Assembly (NCBI GenBank): GCA_963840275.1
Contig: CAWIYK010000005.1
Location: 310,001-374,000 of the forward strand
Direction: 5' to 3'
Length of the DNA stretch: 64,000 nucleotides
Source: Actinophytocola sp963840275
GTDB lineage: Bacteria > Actinomycetota > Actinomycetes > Mycobacteriales > Pseudonocardiaceae
In this document: positions 25,543 through 35,008 of the stretch, one piece after another
How positions within the stretch are numbered: the first letter of the stretch is position 1
Layout: the number at the start of each line of letters is the position of its first letter
The notes under the pieces: generated by a model
Database searches by the model: none
The model's input: only the letters and a program-made list of their open reading frames with translations
What the model was told of the DNA's origin: nothing
Position numbers and translations under genes: made by a program

Positions 25543-28213
25543 GTGCATCCGGTCGAGGTCTCCGAGCGCGAGGCAGAGGTACTCGCGGCGGTCGGCGCAC
25601 GCCTGTCCAACGCCCAGATCGCCAACCGGCTGCACATCTCCGTGCGCACGGTCGAGAGCCACGTGTCGTCCCTGCTGCGCAAATACGGCGCCACCGACCG
25701 GCGGGACCTCGCCGAGCAGGCACAGCTCGGCACGCCCCCACCCGGTCACCTGGCCGGGCTGCCGACCTCGCGCACGACGTTCGTCGGTCGGTCCCGCGAG
25801 CGCGACCTGGTCATCGGCCTGCTCGCGGACACGCGGCTGGTGACGCTGCTCGGCCCCGGCGGGATCGGCAAGACCCGGCTGGCGGCGGTGGTGGCCGAGG
25901 CGGTGGGGCCGTCGTTCCCGCTGGGCGGCGCGTTCGTCGACCTCGTTCCGGTGCGCGACGGGTTCGTCGAACGGGCGGTGGCCGCCACCATCGGCGTGAC
26001 CGAACGTCCCGGCCAGACCCTGGCGGACAGCATCGTCCAGCGGCTCGGCCGCGGTCGGTCACTGTTGGTCCTGGACAACTGCGAACACCTCATCGACGCC
26101 GCGGCCGAGTTCGTCGAGCGGCTGCTGTCGACCTGTCCCGCCGTGACGGTGCTGGTCACCAGCCGGGAGCGGACCGGCGTACCGGGCGAGCGGACGGTGC
26201 CGGTCGAGCCGCTGCCGTTGGCCTCCGACGCCGCGCGGCTGTTCCTCGACCGGGCCACCGCCGCTGACCCCGGCTTCACGGCCGATCAGGCCCTCGTCGC
26301 CGAACTCTGCGGCCGGCTGGACGGCCTGCCGCTGGCGATCGAGCTCGCGGCCGCCCGCGGCGCGTCGCTCGGCGCCGACGGGCTGCTCGCCGCACTCGAC
26401 GACAGCCTGCGGGTGCTGGCCGCCGACCGCGGGTCGGTCGAGCGGCACCGGTCCCTGCGCGCGGTGCTCGACTGGAGCCACGACCTGCTGGCGGGGGACG
26501 AACGAGAGCTGTTCCGCCGTCTGTCGGTCTTCGTCAGCGGGTTCGACCTGACGGGGGTCGCCGCGGTGGCGCCCGGTCGAACCAGCGGCGCGGTCGCCGA
26601 CGTGCTCGGCAGACTCGTCGACAAGAGCCTCGTCGTGCGCCAGGGCGGCACGCGGAGCAGATGGCGGCTGCTGGAGACCGTGCGAGCGTTCGCCGCGGAC
26701 CAGCTCGACGCGAGCGGTGAGCGGGCCGAGGTCCAGCGGCGGCACCTGCGGTGGGCCGCCGCGGCCGGTGCCGAACTGGAGTCCAGGCTGGACGGCGAGT
26801 GGCGGGGTGACTTCGACGCGGTCGTCGACGACCTGCGCGCGGCCCTCGCCGCCGCCGCGCCCGGCGCCGAGGTCGTCCCGCACCGGCTGGCCCGGTCGCT
26901 CGGGCACCTGACCTACGCCCGCCGGTTCCTGCACGAAGCCCCCGGCCACTACGAGGAAGCCGCCAGGCGCGCGCTCGTGCCGAAGGAGGCCGCCGAGGAC
27001 CTGCGGAGCGCCGCCGACGGCGCGCACGCCTTCATCGACACGGGCAGAGCCTTCGAGCTGTTGCTCGCCTCGGCCGAGCAGGCGCGGGCGGCCGGGGACG
27101 CCGACGCCGAGGCGATCGCGCTCGCCTTCGCCGTCACCACGGCCAACCGGCACCCGGCCGGGTTCGCGGTGGAGGTGCCCCACGAGCGGCTGCGGGACCT
27201 GCTCGACCGGGCCACGGCCATCGGTGACTCACGAGAACCGGTTCGTGGCCGCGCATCTCGCCGCGGCGAACGCGTGGAACGCCAACGGGGAGAAGGTCAC
27301 CCCGGAACCCGCCCTGGTGCCCGCCGCGGTGGCCACCGCCCGCGCCACCGGCGATCCCGTGTTGATCAGCGCGGGGCTCGACGGGATCGGCATCGCGGCA
27401 CTCGCCGCCGGCCGGTTCCGGGAGGCGCACCGGGTCGCCGTCGAGCGGATGGCCCTGCTCGACCAGATGTCCCGCGACGACCCGTACCCGGCACCCGAGA
27501 TCACCGACACCTACCACATGGCCGCCACCTGCGCGGTCGCCGTCGGCGACCCGTCCACCGCCCTGTCCGTGGCCAGGCTGGCCGCGGCCGACGATCTCGT
27601 CGGCAGCCAGTCGGCCGTCGCCATGAGCGCCCTGCTTCCGGCGTTGGTCCTGCTGGGCGACCTCGACGGGGTCCTGTGCAACGGGCGGGTCATCTGGGAC
27701 GTCTGCGAGCGGGCCGACAGCCCGCTCGCGTGGGTCTCACCGGCGGTCGCGTCGGTCGCACTGGCCTACGGTCTCCTCGGCGACGACGACGGGTTCCGGT
27801 TGTGGCGGGCCAGGGCCGAGCAGGTGGCCGGCAATGCTCGGGCGCGGTACCTGGCGTCGTTCGCGGCGTTCGTCGACGCCCGGGTGGCCCTCCACACCGG
27901 ACAGACGGACAACGCGGATGTGCTGACGGAGCGCGCCTTCGCCGACTTCCCGCGTCAGGACTGGCACCGCGCGTTCGCCAACGCCGCCGGCGCGGAGCTG
28001 GCTGTCGCGAGTGGACTGCCGGACGCGGCCGACCGACTGGCGGCGGCGTCGGCCACGGCCACCGAGAACGACTGGGCGACCACCTGCCTCACCCGAGCCC
28101 GCGGCCGGCTCGACCACGACGCGGACACACTCACCGCATCCCTCGCCGGCTGGGACCGCATCGGCGCCCGCTTCGAACACGCCTACACCCTGCGGGTGAT
28201 CGAGGAACTGTGA
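25543..28213 (+). pseudogene. LuxR-HTH/NB-ARC ATPase regulator interrupted by a frameshift
   Basis: The first 560 codons encode an N-terminal LuxR helix-turn-helix (SEREAEVLAAVG, LSNAQIANRLHISVRTVESH), then an AAA/NB-ARC ATPase with Walker A GPGGIGKTRL and Walker B LLVLDNCEH, then TPR-type helices. At about 27224 the coding sense moves to another frame, in which HENRFVAAHLAAANAWNANG continues the TPR array to a stop at 28213. The original frame runs on to 28239 as an Arg/Gly-rich sequence. The full protein would be about 890 residues, so a single-base error or mutation splits one gene. Placing the HTH at the N-terminus of such ATPases is less common than C-terminal placement. Confidence 0.8.
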
Positions 28214-28365
28214 CCGACACGATGTTCGGCGTGCCATGACGACGACGAACGCGGTGACCACGGCCCACGGGACGGTCCGACTGGCCGTCGAGCGAGCCGC
28301 GATACCACTGCGGTACCCTCTGATATACGCAGAGTGAGCGTTTGTTCGGGGGAAGGATCGACAGC

Positions 28366-28878
28366 GTGACGAATACCGGCGCCGAAGTCGAGCGGGCGAA
28401 GCGGCCGTTCTTTCTGACCGATATGCCCGTGTGGCTGATGTTGACGCTGGTCGCCCTCGGGCTGCCACGGACCATTCTCGCGGACCTGGGGATCGTCGAG
28501 CCGGAAAGCTCGCTGTTCTACTATTTTCTCGCGCTGACGCCGTTCGCCGCGTGGCTGGTGGTGGCGATCTTCCGCGAGACCAGGAAGCCGATCGCGGACT
28601 TCGTCATGCTCGGCACGTTGTACGGGCTCTCGCTGGTGGTCGTACATCAGATCCTGTGGGACGTCGGCCCGTCGCTCGGCCATCAGCCGCCCGCGGGCGC
28701 CGTGAGCTTCGCCGAGAGCGTCAGCCCGCAGTTCTACGAACTCGCCCTGCGCGGCTACACGATCATGATCGCCATGATCATCGGCGTCGGCACCGGTCTC
28801 ATCGCTGCCCTGATCGCCGTCGTGGCCAAGGTCGTTCGTTCGGCGCGGCACAGGTCGCGCTCGACGGAAGCCTCCTGA
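28366..28878 (+). CDS. Hypothetical four-helix membrane protein
   Basis: A 170-residue protein with hydrophobic segments at roughly residues 20-40, 48-65, 73-95 and 128-155 and basic, Arg-rich ends. No family was recognised. GTG at 28366 is preferred because GGGGAAGGA lies 9 bases upstream; a TTG at 28342 is possible. It lies in a 150-base gap downstream of the broken regulator and appears to be transcribed alone. Confidence 0.7.
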   Translation: MTNTGAEVERAKRPFFLTDMPVWLMLTLVALGLPRTILADLGIVEPESSLFYYFLALTPFAAWLVVAIFRETRKPIADFVMLGTLYGLSLVVVHQILWDVGPSLGHQPPAGAVSFAESVSPQFYELALRGYTIMIAMIIGVGTGLIAALIAVVAKVVRSARHRSRSTEAS

Positions 28879-29091
28879 AGCACGCGCGCACCGCGTCAGC
28901 GAGCGTGCTGGCGGCGCGGCGGTAGCCGCGGAGGATCTTCCAGCGTTCGCGTCCGACAGGGCTCCCCGCTCGTCGTGTTCTTGATATGCGTGCCGTGGAC
29001 GAACAGGTGCGCACCCGAACGGCGGTGTTCACGGTTTGTACGCCGCTATAACGTCATTCCGTTGCTGACCGGAATGCTCCCGGAGGATATC

Positions 29092-29526
29092 GTGGATACT
29101 GGCCGCACGTTGCGTCGCGTCGGAAATCTGGTGGCCGCATTGTTTTTGTCGGTCGCGTTCGTGGTGACCGCGGCGCCTTCTGCCGGCGCTATCGGCAACG
29201 AGACGTTCGGCTGTCGCATCGCTCCTGGGACCGAGTTCCAGTGGTTCCAGTACTGCACGAACACGAGTCCGGCAACAACCTACAACGTCGCGTTCGCGGT
29301 GCAGAACACGAGTGGTTCCTACACCTATTCCTGGACGATCAGCGGCCCGTACCAGTACGTGATCACCGGTTGCACGTCGACGAGTCCCACCTGTGCCGTG
29401 GCCGTGCCCGGCGGCCAGACCGACAAGGAAATAACCGGAACCGTCACTTTCACCCAGAGCGGCCAGAGCGCCACGCGTGAGGCCTACGCCTACGTGCATG
29501 GTTTCTGCGGTACGGAGTATTGCTGA
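29092..29526 (+). CDS. Small secreted Cys-containing protein
   Basis: A 144-residue precursor with a clear signal peptide (basic RTLRR, a hydrophobic run, then APSAGA cleavage region) and a mature part of about 110 residues rich in Thr, Ser, Tyr and Gly, with six Cys, probably forming disulfides. No enzyme motif was seen; the fold may be a small beta-sandwich. GTG at 29092 has an excellent GGAGG. The 210 bases before it show no other gene. Confidence 0.72.
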   Translation: MDTGRTLRRVGNLVAALFLSVAFVVTAAPSAGAIGNETFGCRIAPGTEFQWFQYCTNTSPATTYNVAFAVQNTSGSYTYSWTISGPYQYVITGCTSTSPTCAVAVPGGQTDKEITGTVTFTQSGQSATREAYAYVHGFCGTEYC

Positions 29527-29544
29527 AATCTCAGGTAGCAGCGG

Positions 29545-29922
29545 TCACTCGCGGTCGCGTCGTTCGGCGAATGCGAGGTGGTAGCCGTCGGGGTCGACGA
29601 TGCCGAACTCGTACAGTCCGTAGGGCAGGAGGTCGACGCTGTCGGTGAAGAAGTAGATCGTGCCCGACAGCTGGGGTGTGGTGGGCGTGCCGTGCGGAGC
29701 CTCGGTGTAGAAGAACAGGTAGCCGCCGTGACGCGCGAACCCTTGGCGGGTGGGGACGTCGTCACCATCGACGTCATCGACGTCATCGACATCGTCGGCG
29801 GTGAAGCCGAGGCCGAGGTAGAAGGCTCGCGTGCGCGCCAGGTCGGCGGACAGCAAGGTCGGCACGACACGCGGGCGATTACCAGTCAACGCCTTGTGCG
29901 GAGCCAGGTCGGCGTTCGTCAT
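29545..29922 (-). CDS. VOC/glyoxalase-family protein with an acidic repeat insertion
   Basis: A 125-residue single-domain vicinal-oxygen-chelate protein: PTLLSADLARTRAFYLGLGF, GYLFFYTEA, YEFGIVDPDGYHLAFAE. The family includes bleomycin-type binding proteins and small dioxygenases. After GLGFTAD it carries an acidic run (DDVDDVDDVDGDD) encoded by a 9-base tandem repeat, in a loop before the second strand. The start at 29922 gives the typical N-terminus. Substrate unknown. Confidence 0.85.
   Translation of the reverse strand: MTNADLAPHKALTGNRPRVVPTLLSADLARTRAFYLGLGFTADDVDDVDDVDGDDVPTRQGFARHGGYLFFYTEAPHGTPTTPQLSGTIYFFTDSVDLLPYGLYEFGIVDPDGYHLAFAERRDRE
29764..29794 (+). repeat. 9-bp tandem repeat inside the VOC gene
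   Basis: The unit CATCGACGT is repeated with one variant copy (CATCGACAT), giving an in-frame Asp-Asp-Val repeat on the minus-strand protein. As the unit length is a multiple of three, copy-number change would alter the loop length without breaking the gene. Confidence 0.7.
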
Positions 29923-29975
29923 GGCCTCGACATTACGAGGCCGACCAGCCGTTGTGAGACCACCGGACTGCCTCG

Positions 29976-30440
29976 TCAGCCAAGGTACGGGTCTTCCACG
30001 GGACGCAGTGCGTGTTCCACACGGAGGCGCGTCGATGGGTGCATCCGCAACCCGGCGATCTCCTCGGCGCCGACGAACCGCACCTGTGTCGACTCGCTGC
30101 TGACCGCCGCCGCCCCGCCGATCACCTTGCCGCGGAACACGATCGAGCACTCCTGGCCGACCGTCCCGTCGTCGTAGGAGGTGACGTGTGCCGGATCGGA
30201 GTAGAGGCCGACGAGGCCGGTCACCTCGACCTCGTAGCCGGTCTCCTCGCGCACCTCTCGGACGGCGGCCCGCGCGAACGTCTCACCTATGTCCATCATG
30301 CCGCCGGGCATCGCCCAGTAGCCGTCGTCGGCGCGTTCGATGAGCAACAGACCTGCTTCCGACCGCACGGCGACCGCCACCACCGGCCACAACCGGTTCG
30401 CCGGGGGCGCGTCGGGATCGCGGAAATGATCCTTCTTCAT
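29976..30440 (-). CDS. Nudix hydrolase
   Basis: A 154-residue protein with a complete Nudix box (GGMMDIGETFARAAVREV then REETGYEVE), matching GX5EX7REUXEEXGU. Nudix enzymes hydrolyse nucleoside diphosphates linked to another group, such as ADP-ribose, NAD(H) or oxidised nucleotides. It starts 26-50 bases from, and divergent to, the TIR-STAND-WD40 gene, and since TIR domains often make ADP-ribose-type products a functional link is possible but unproven. An ATG at 30461 is an alternative start. Confidence 0.9.
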   Translation of the reverse strand: MKKDHFRDPDAPPANRLWPVVAVAVRSEAGLLLIERADDGYWAMPGGMMDIGETFARAAVREVREETGYEVEVTGLVGLYSDPAHVTSYDDGTVGQECSIVFRGKVIGGAAAVSSESTQVRFVGAEEIAGLRMHPSTRLRVEHALRPVEDPYLG

Positions 30441-30465
30441 GCCCGAATGATGCATCATCAACAGG

Positions 30466-33400
30466 ATGGGGCGGATCTTCGTCAGTTACCACGGCCACGA
30501 CGAGGGCGACGTCATCGCGCTCTACCTGCGCGACGCTCTCTCGGCGGCCGGGTACGAGGACATCCACGCCTACACCGCGCCCGGCGCCGGTCCCGAGGCG
30601 TCGGTGCCATGGCGCGACAGCCTGCGCCGCGCACTGCTCGGTGCCGAGGCGCTGATCGTCGTCACCTCGCCCGGCTCGTCGTCCGACTGGTGCGTCTGGG
30701 AGTCGTCGGTGTTCCGCGAGGCGAAGCCCGACTCGCCGTGCGTCGAGTTCTTCAGCGGGGTCGAGCACGGCCGTCCGATCCTCGACGACCTGCAGGCCCA
30801 ACGCGTCGACGCCGACGATCCCGGCTCACTCGAAGCCGCCCGCGACACGGCGTTGCGCATCCTCGAACGCGCGAAGGTCGGCAAGGCCGCCCCGGCAGAC
30901 TCGCCGTTCCCAGGGTTGAAGGCGTTCGACGAACACCAGGCCTCGCTGTTCTTCGGCCGTGACGACGACATCCAGCGACTGTCCGAACCTCTGCTCGGGC
31001 GGCGCACGAGCGGCGCGTTGGCGGTGATCGGACCGTCCGGTGCGGGCAAGTCCTCATTGGTCCGGGCCGGGTTGATACCGATGCTGCGCCGGGAGGGCTG
31101 GACGATCGTCGGGCCGGTCACGCCCTCACAGGGAGCACTGCCTCCGATCGAAGGACGTGGGCGCACGCTCGTCGTGCTCGACCAGGCCGAGGAGTTGCTG
31201 ATCGGCGCGGCGGACCGGCTGGCGCCCGAGTCGGCCGCGATGGTGCGACGCCTCGTGGAGGTCAGTCGTGGCACGGCATGGGTCGTCTACACGCTGCGGG
31301 CCGACTTCCTCGACGCACTCATGCGGCACGAGGAGGTCGAACCGCTGCTGCGCGACGACTTCCTCGTCACGCCGCTCACCAAGGCCGACCTGCCGGTGGT
31401 GGTGAACGGTCCGCTGCGCACGCTCGGCTGGCGCGTGGACGACGCCGCGCTGGGGTTGATCCAGGAGGACACGAGCCGGGAGTCGTTGCCGCTGCTGGCT
31501 TTCGCGCTGGAGAAGCTGTGGCGGCACGTCAACCCGGACGGCCACGGCGCGCCCCGGCCGATCACCCGTGCCGAGTACGAGAGGTCGGGGCGGGTGATGG
31601 AGGTGCTGCGCCGGCAGGCCGACGAGGCCTTCGCCCTGGCCCGCGACCAGGTGCGGAACGGCGACGGCTCGTGGCCTTCGGTGCGTGAGGCCGAGCGACG
31701 GGTGCTGCGTACGTTGCGGCGGTTGGTGGCGGTCGACGAGAGCGGCAAGTTCACCAGGCGCGCGGTCGCGATCGACGAACTCACCACACAGGAACACCAG
31801 ATGCTCGATCCCTTCGTGGTGAACCGGGTACTGACCGCGACCCGTGACACGTTCGAGGTGGCGCACGAGAGCTTGTTCGTGCACTGGCCGCGGTTGAAGG
31901 AAAGCCTGGACCGCGACCACGCCATCCTGCGGGCTCGGCGCGAGGTGGAGGACATCGCGGCGGACTGGGTGCGCCATCCCGACCAGCTCATCGCACCGTC
32001 GCGCCTGACGTCGTTGCTGACCGTGTTGTCGCCTGTCGTCACCGAGGACACCTTCACGGAATCGTGGCCGCAGCTCGAGGAAGTGCTCACCGCGCAACAC
32101 TTCTCCACGTCCGCGGCAGAAATGCTGAAGCATTCGTTGCAGCAGCGTGCCGACGACGAGGTGCGGCGCGCCGCCACGTTCGACCCCGACGACGCGATGC
32201 GTCTGCTGGCGGGTGACGACCTCGCGGTGCGGCTGCTCCTGCACGCCCCCGACCTGTCCGGATGGTATCGGCAACTGTTGCGCGCCATGGCAGCCACGCA
32301 TCTCCTCCGCGCGTACGAAAACCACGACGCCGGCGTGTGGGGCGTCGACTGGTCTCCCGACGACACGATGCTGGTCACCGGGTCGAAGGACGGCACGGTC
32401 TGGGTGTGGGACGCCGAAACCGGAGAACGCAGGCACGTCTTCAACCACGGCCGGGAACATCGCGGCGCCGACCCCGGCTGGGTCCGGTCGGTCGCGTGGT
32501 CGCCGAACAGCGACATCGTCGCCTCCGTCGCGACGGACGAGACCCTGCGGTTGTGGTCGACGGGAACCGGGCAGGAGATCAGGGTGTTGCCGCTGGCAGA
32601 CCGGCCGTGGTCGGTCCGGTTCAGCGGCGACGGCCGGTGGGTGCTCGTGGCGTGCGCGGACGGCGGTGTCTACCGGCAGGCCGTCGACAGCCGCGACCGC
32701 GAGCTGAAGCTGGTCTTCCGGTGCGCCGACGCGCAGGGGAAGCCGGTTCGGCTGTGGGACTGCGACATCGCGCCGGACGGCAGACAGATCGCGGCGGCAC
32801 GGGAGGACGGGCGCGTCGGCCTGTGGGACGCGAACGACATGGCGGAGCGGTCGGTCGCCGTGGGCGAGTCGCCGGTGCGGGCGGTACGGTTTCGTCCCCA
32901 CACGGCCGTGCGGCCGGTGCTGGCCATCGGCAACCAGGGCAACGAGGTCAACATCCTCGAGCGCGACGGCGGAGACCCGCTGCGGGGGCACAGCGATCAG
33001 GTGCGCAGGGTCGCCTGGTCGCCCTCCGGATGGCGGCTCGCCTCCGCGTCGGCGGACGGCACCGTACGGGTATGGGACGCCGCAACGAGAACCGCGGCGC
33101 TGCTGCTGCCAGGACACCGGCAGGGGGTATGCGACGTCTCGTGGTCGCGGCGCGGCGATCGGCTCGCCACGGTCGCCGATGACGGCGGACAGCGGGTCTG
33201 GAAGATCGGCTCCGAGCCTGTCGACATCTGGAACAACCTGCTCCGGCCGGTGCGGGCGCTGGCATGGCATCCGACGCGGCACATGGCCACGGCCTGTCAG
33301 ACCGAGGGGGAGGGCGAGAGGCACACGAATCTACCGTGGGCCATCTGGGACATCGAACCCACACAACCCGTGAGGATTGTGCGCTCGCGCAAGCTACCCG

Positions 33401-34191
33401 AGTCGTTGTCCTGGGCGCCGGACGGGCAGCGGCTTGCCATGGGCTTCGCGACGGGCGAGGTCACCGTGCTGAACGCCGACCGTGACATCGTCGGAGTCCT
33501 GGACGACGCCATGGACGGCGTCCACGACGCCCAGTGGTCCTCGGACGGCAGGCTGCTCGCCGTCGTGTCGCGGGACCGCACCTGGCTGCCGAGGGTCTAC
33601 GACCGCGACCTCAACCTGCTCGACCCTCCACAGTGGACTCGTCACTCCGGCTTCCTCCGCGCGGTGGCGTGGCATCCGCACCGCGAGGTGTTCGCGGTGG
33701 CCGGCGAGGACAACCTGATCACGGTGAACTCGATGAACGGTACGGTGTTCACCTTCAGGGCCGACAGAAGGTTCACCTCGCTGGCGTGGCACCCGGACGG
33801 GGACCTGCTTGCCGTCGGTTGCGCCGACGCCGCGGTGCTCGTGCTGAGCATGACCGACGGGACCGAGCACGCCCGGCTGCTCGGCCATACCGACGAGATC
33901 AACGCCGTGGTGTGGTCACCGGACGGCCGCAGCCTGCTCACCGCGTCGAACGACCGCACCGCCCGCGTCTGGGATCCGGCCACCGGTGGCCAGCGCACGG
34001 CGTTGATCGGGCATGGCGACAAGGTGACATCGGCGTTGTGGTCTCCGGACGGGCTGGTGATCACCGGCTCGGAGGACCGCACGATCCGGTTCTGGGACAC
34101 GACGGACGGCTTCACGCACCCGCTGTCCGGCACGCCGGACAGCACGAGCGTGGCCGACCTGATCACGGAGGCGCGTGCCCGGACTACCTGA
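30466..34191 (+). CDS. TIR-STAND NTPase-WD40 protein, candidate immune or stress sensor
   Basis: A 1241-residue three-part protein. Residues 1-110 form a TIR domain (RIFVSYHGHDEGDV; putative catalytic Glu79 in WCVWESSVF, the NADase position). Residues 150-560 form a STAND ATPase: FPGLKAFDEHQASLFFGRD entry motif, Walker A GPSGAGKSS (189-197), Walker B TLVVLDQAEEL. From about 620 to the end some 12-14 WD40 repeats follow (for example GVDWSPDDTMLVTGSKDGTV and AVVWSPDGRSLLTASNDRTA). Related architectures serve in anti-phage defence, where the sensor releases TIR NAD-cleaving activity. GGATG start context is modest. Confidence 0.9.
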   Translation: MGRIFVSYHGHDEGDVIALYLRDALSAAGYEDIHAYTAPGAGPEASVPWRDSLRRALLGAEALIVVTSPGSSSDWCVWESSVFREAKPDSPCVEFFSGVEHGRPILDDLQAQRVDADDPGSLEAARDTALRILERAKVGKAAPADSPFPGLKAFDEHQASLFFGRDDDIQRLSEPLLGRRTSGALAVIGPSGAGKSSLVRAGLIPMLRREGWTIVGPVTPSQGALPPIEGRGRTLVVLDQAEELLIGAADRLAPESAAMVRRLVEVSRGTAWVVYTLRADFLDALMRHEEVEPLLRDDFLVTPLTKADLPVVVNGPLRTLGWRVDDAALGLIQEDTSRESLPLLAFALEKLWRHVNPDGHGAPRPITRAEYERSGRVMEVLRRQADEAFALARDQVRNGDGSWPSVREAERRVLRTLRRLVAVDESGKFTRRAVAIDELTTQEHQMLDPFVVNRVLTATRDTFEVAHESLFVHWPRLKESLDRDHAILRARREVEDIAADWVRHPDQLIAPSRLTSLLTVLSPVVTEDTFTESWPQLEEVLTAQHFSTSAAEMLKHSLQQRADDEVRRAATFDPDDAMRLLAGDDLAVRLLLHAPDLSGWYRQLLRAMAATHLLRAYENHDAGVWGVDWSPDDTMLVTGSKDGTVWVWDAETGERRHVFNHGREHRGADPGWVRSVAWSPNSDIVASVATDETLRLWSTGTGQEIRVLPLADRPWSVRFSGDGRWVLVACADGGVYRQAVDSRDRELKLVFRCADAQGKPVRLWDCDIAPDGRQIAAAREDGRVGLWDANDMAERSVAVGESPVRAVRFRPHTAVRPVLAIGNQGNEVNILERDGGDPLRGHSDQVRRVAWSPSGWRLASASADGTVRVWDAATRTAALLLPGHRQGVCDVSWSRRGDRLATVADDGGQRVWKIGSEPVDIWNNLLRPVRALAWHPTRHMATACQTEGEGERHTNLPWAIWDIEPTQPVRIVRSRKLPESLSWAPDGQRLAMGFATGEVTVLNADRDIVGVLDDAMDGVHDAQWSSDGRLLAVVSRDRTWLPRVYDRDLNLLDPPQWTRHSGFLRAVAWHPHREVFAVAGEDNLITVNSMNGTVFTFRADRRFTSLAWHPDGDLLAVGCADAAVLVLSMTDGTEHARLLGHTDEINAVVWSPDGRSLLTASNDRTARVWDPATGGQRTALIGHGDKVTSALWSPDGLVITGSEDRTIRFWDTTDGFTHPLSGTPDSTSVADLITEARARTT

Positions 34192-34798
34192 TCCCGTTGC
34201 GTGCCAAGGCTTCCAACAACACCGGGGGCCGGACACCCACCGGACCCGTTGCCACCAACGCGAAACGTAGCCCGGCAGCGGCCGCCCCGCCGTCCGTCAC
34301 CGGGTCGTCGCCGACCATCAGGCACTCCCGCGGAGCGACGCCGAGCTGACGGCAGGCCGTCCGGAAGATCTGTGCCGAGGGCTTGCACACTCCCAGTTCG
34401 AACGACAACGCGAAGGCGTCCACGACGAACGACTCGCGGGCGAACACCGACCGGATGTCCCACGAGATGTTGCTCAGCACGCCGATCCGCAACGGCCGCA
34501 CTCGCTGCAGGGCGGCCGAGGTGTCCGGATAGGGCAGCCAGCACGCCGGGTCGTGCAAGCGCGCGAACACCTCGTCGCTCAACGAGAGTCCCGCAAGCCG
34601 GAACAGGCAGGAGTAGGCGGCGCGGTTCGCCTCGGCTGACAGGTCGCGGGCCTCCCACTCGGCACGCTCCGCGGGCGTCATCCGCGCCACGAACGGGCCG
34701 GGCGACCGCAGGACGGCAGCCAAGGACGGGTCCAGCCATGGCGCGGAGGGTCGGCCGAACAGCGTCCCGGCGAAGTCGAAGAGAACCGCCTTGATCAC
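34184..34798 (-). CDS. HAD-superfamily hydrolase
   Basis: About 204 residues. Motif I reads LFDFAGTLF (DxAGT, so the second Asp is replaced by Ala as in phosphonatase-type HADs), motif II VLSN, motif III Lys in GVCKPS and motif IV VGDDPVTD. A helical cap lies between motifs I and II. Substrate unknown. The last bases overlap the end of the convergent WD40 gene. Start uncertain: GTG 34798 or GTG 34819. Confidence 0.85.
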   Translation of the reverse strand: MIKAVLFDFAGTLFGRPSAPWLDPSLAAVLRSPGPFVARMTPAERAEWEARDLSAEANRAAYSCLFRLAGLSLSDEVFARLHDPACWLPYPDTSAALQRVRPLRIGVLSNISWDIRSVFARESFVVDAFALSFELGVCKPSAQIFRTACRQLGVAPRECLMVGDDPVTDGGAAAAGLRFALVATGPVGVRPPVLLEALARNGIR

Positions 34799-34923
34799 GA
34801 CACCATCATGCACAGGCACGGGTGGACTGTTGCGCCAAGAGGTCCAACGCGGTGTGGCAGCCGTCCCAAGCTCTCGATCAGAGTGGTGGAATCTTCACGA
34901 AGTACTCGTCAATCCAAGGCGCT

Positions 34924-34953
34924 GTGTGACACATTGAGCCCTGCTTGTCACAC
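34924..34953. promoter_or_regulatory. Inverted repeat upstream of the secreted nuclease-like gene
   Basis: GTGTGACA and TGTCACAC form a perfect 8-bp inverted repeat with a 14-base spacer, ending 55 bases before the start of the EEP-fold gene. It fits an operator for a dimeric regulator. The half-site resembles TGTGA-type Crp sites, but the spacer is too long for a classical Crp box. The surrounding 200-base gap (34820-35008) holds no gene. Confidence 0.45.
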
Positions 34954-35008
34954 CTGTGCCGCGACCAGTCACGGCCAGCATCGTCTCTGCGGATGAAGGA
35001 GCCGAGTG

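Noticed and set aside
27240..28239. In-frame continuation of the LuxR-ATPase to a longer protein of 898 residues
   Set aside because: After 27224 it becomes Arg/Gly-rich low-complexity sequence, while the true TPR sequence lies in another frame.
29764..29794. CRISPR-like or regulatory repeat
   Set aside because: Nine-base tandem unit within a coding frame, no spacers and no cas genes in the window.
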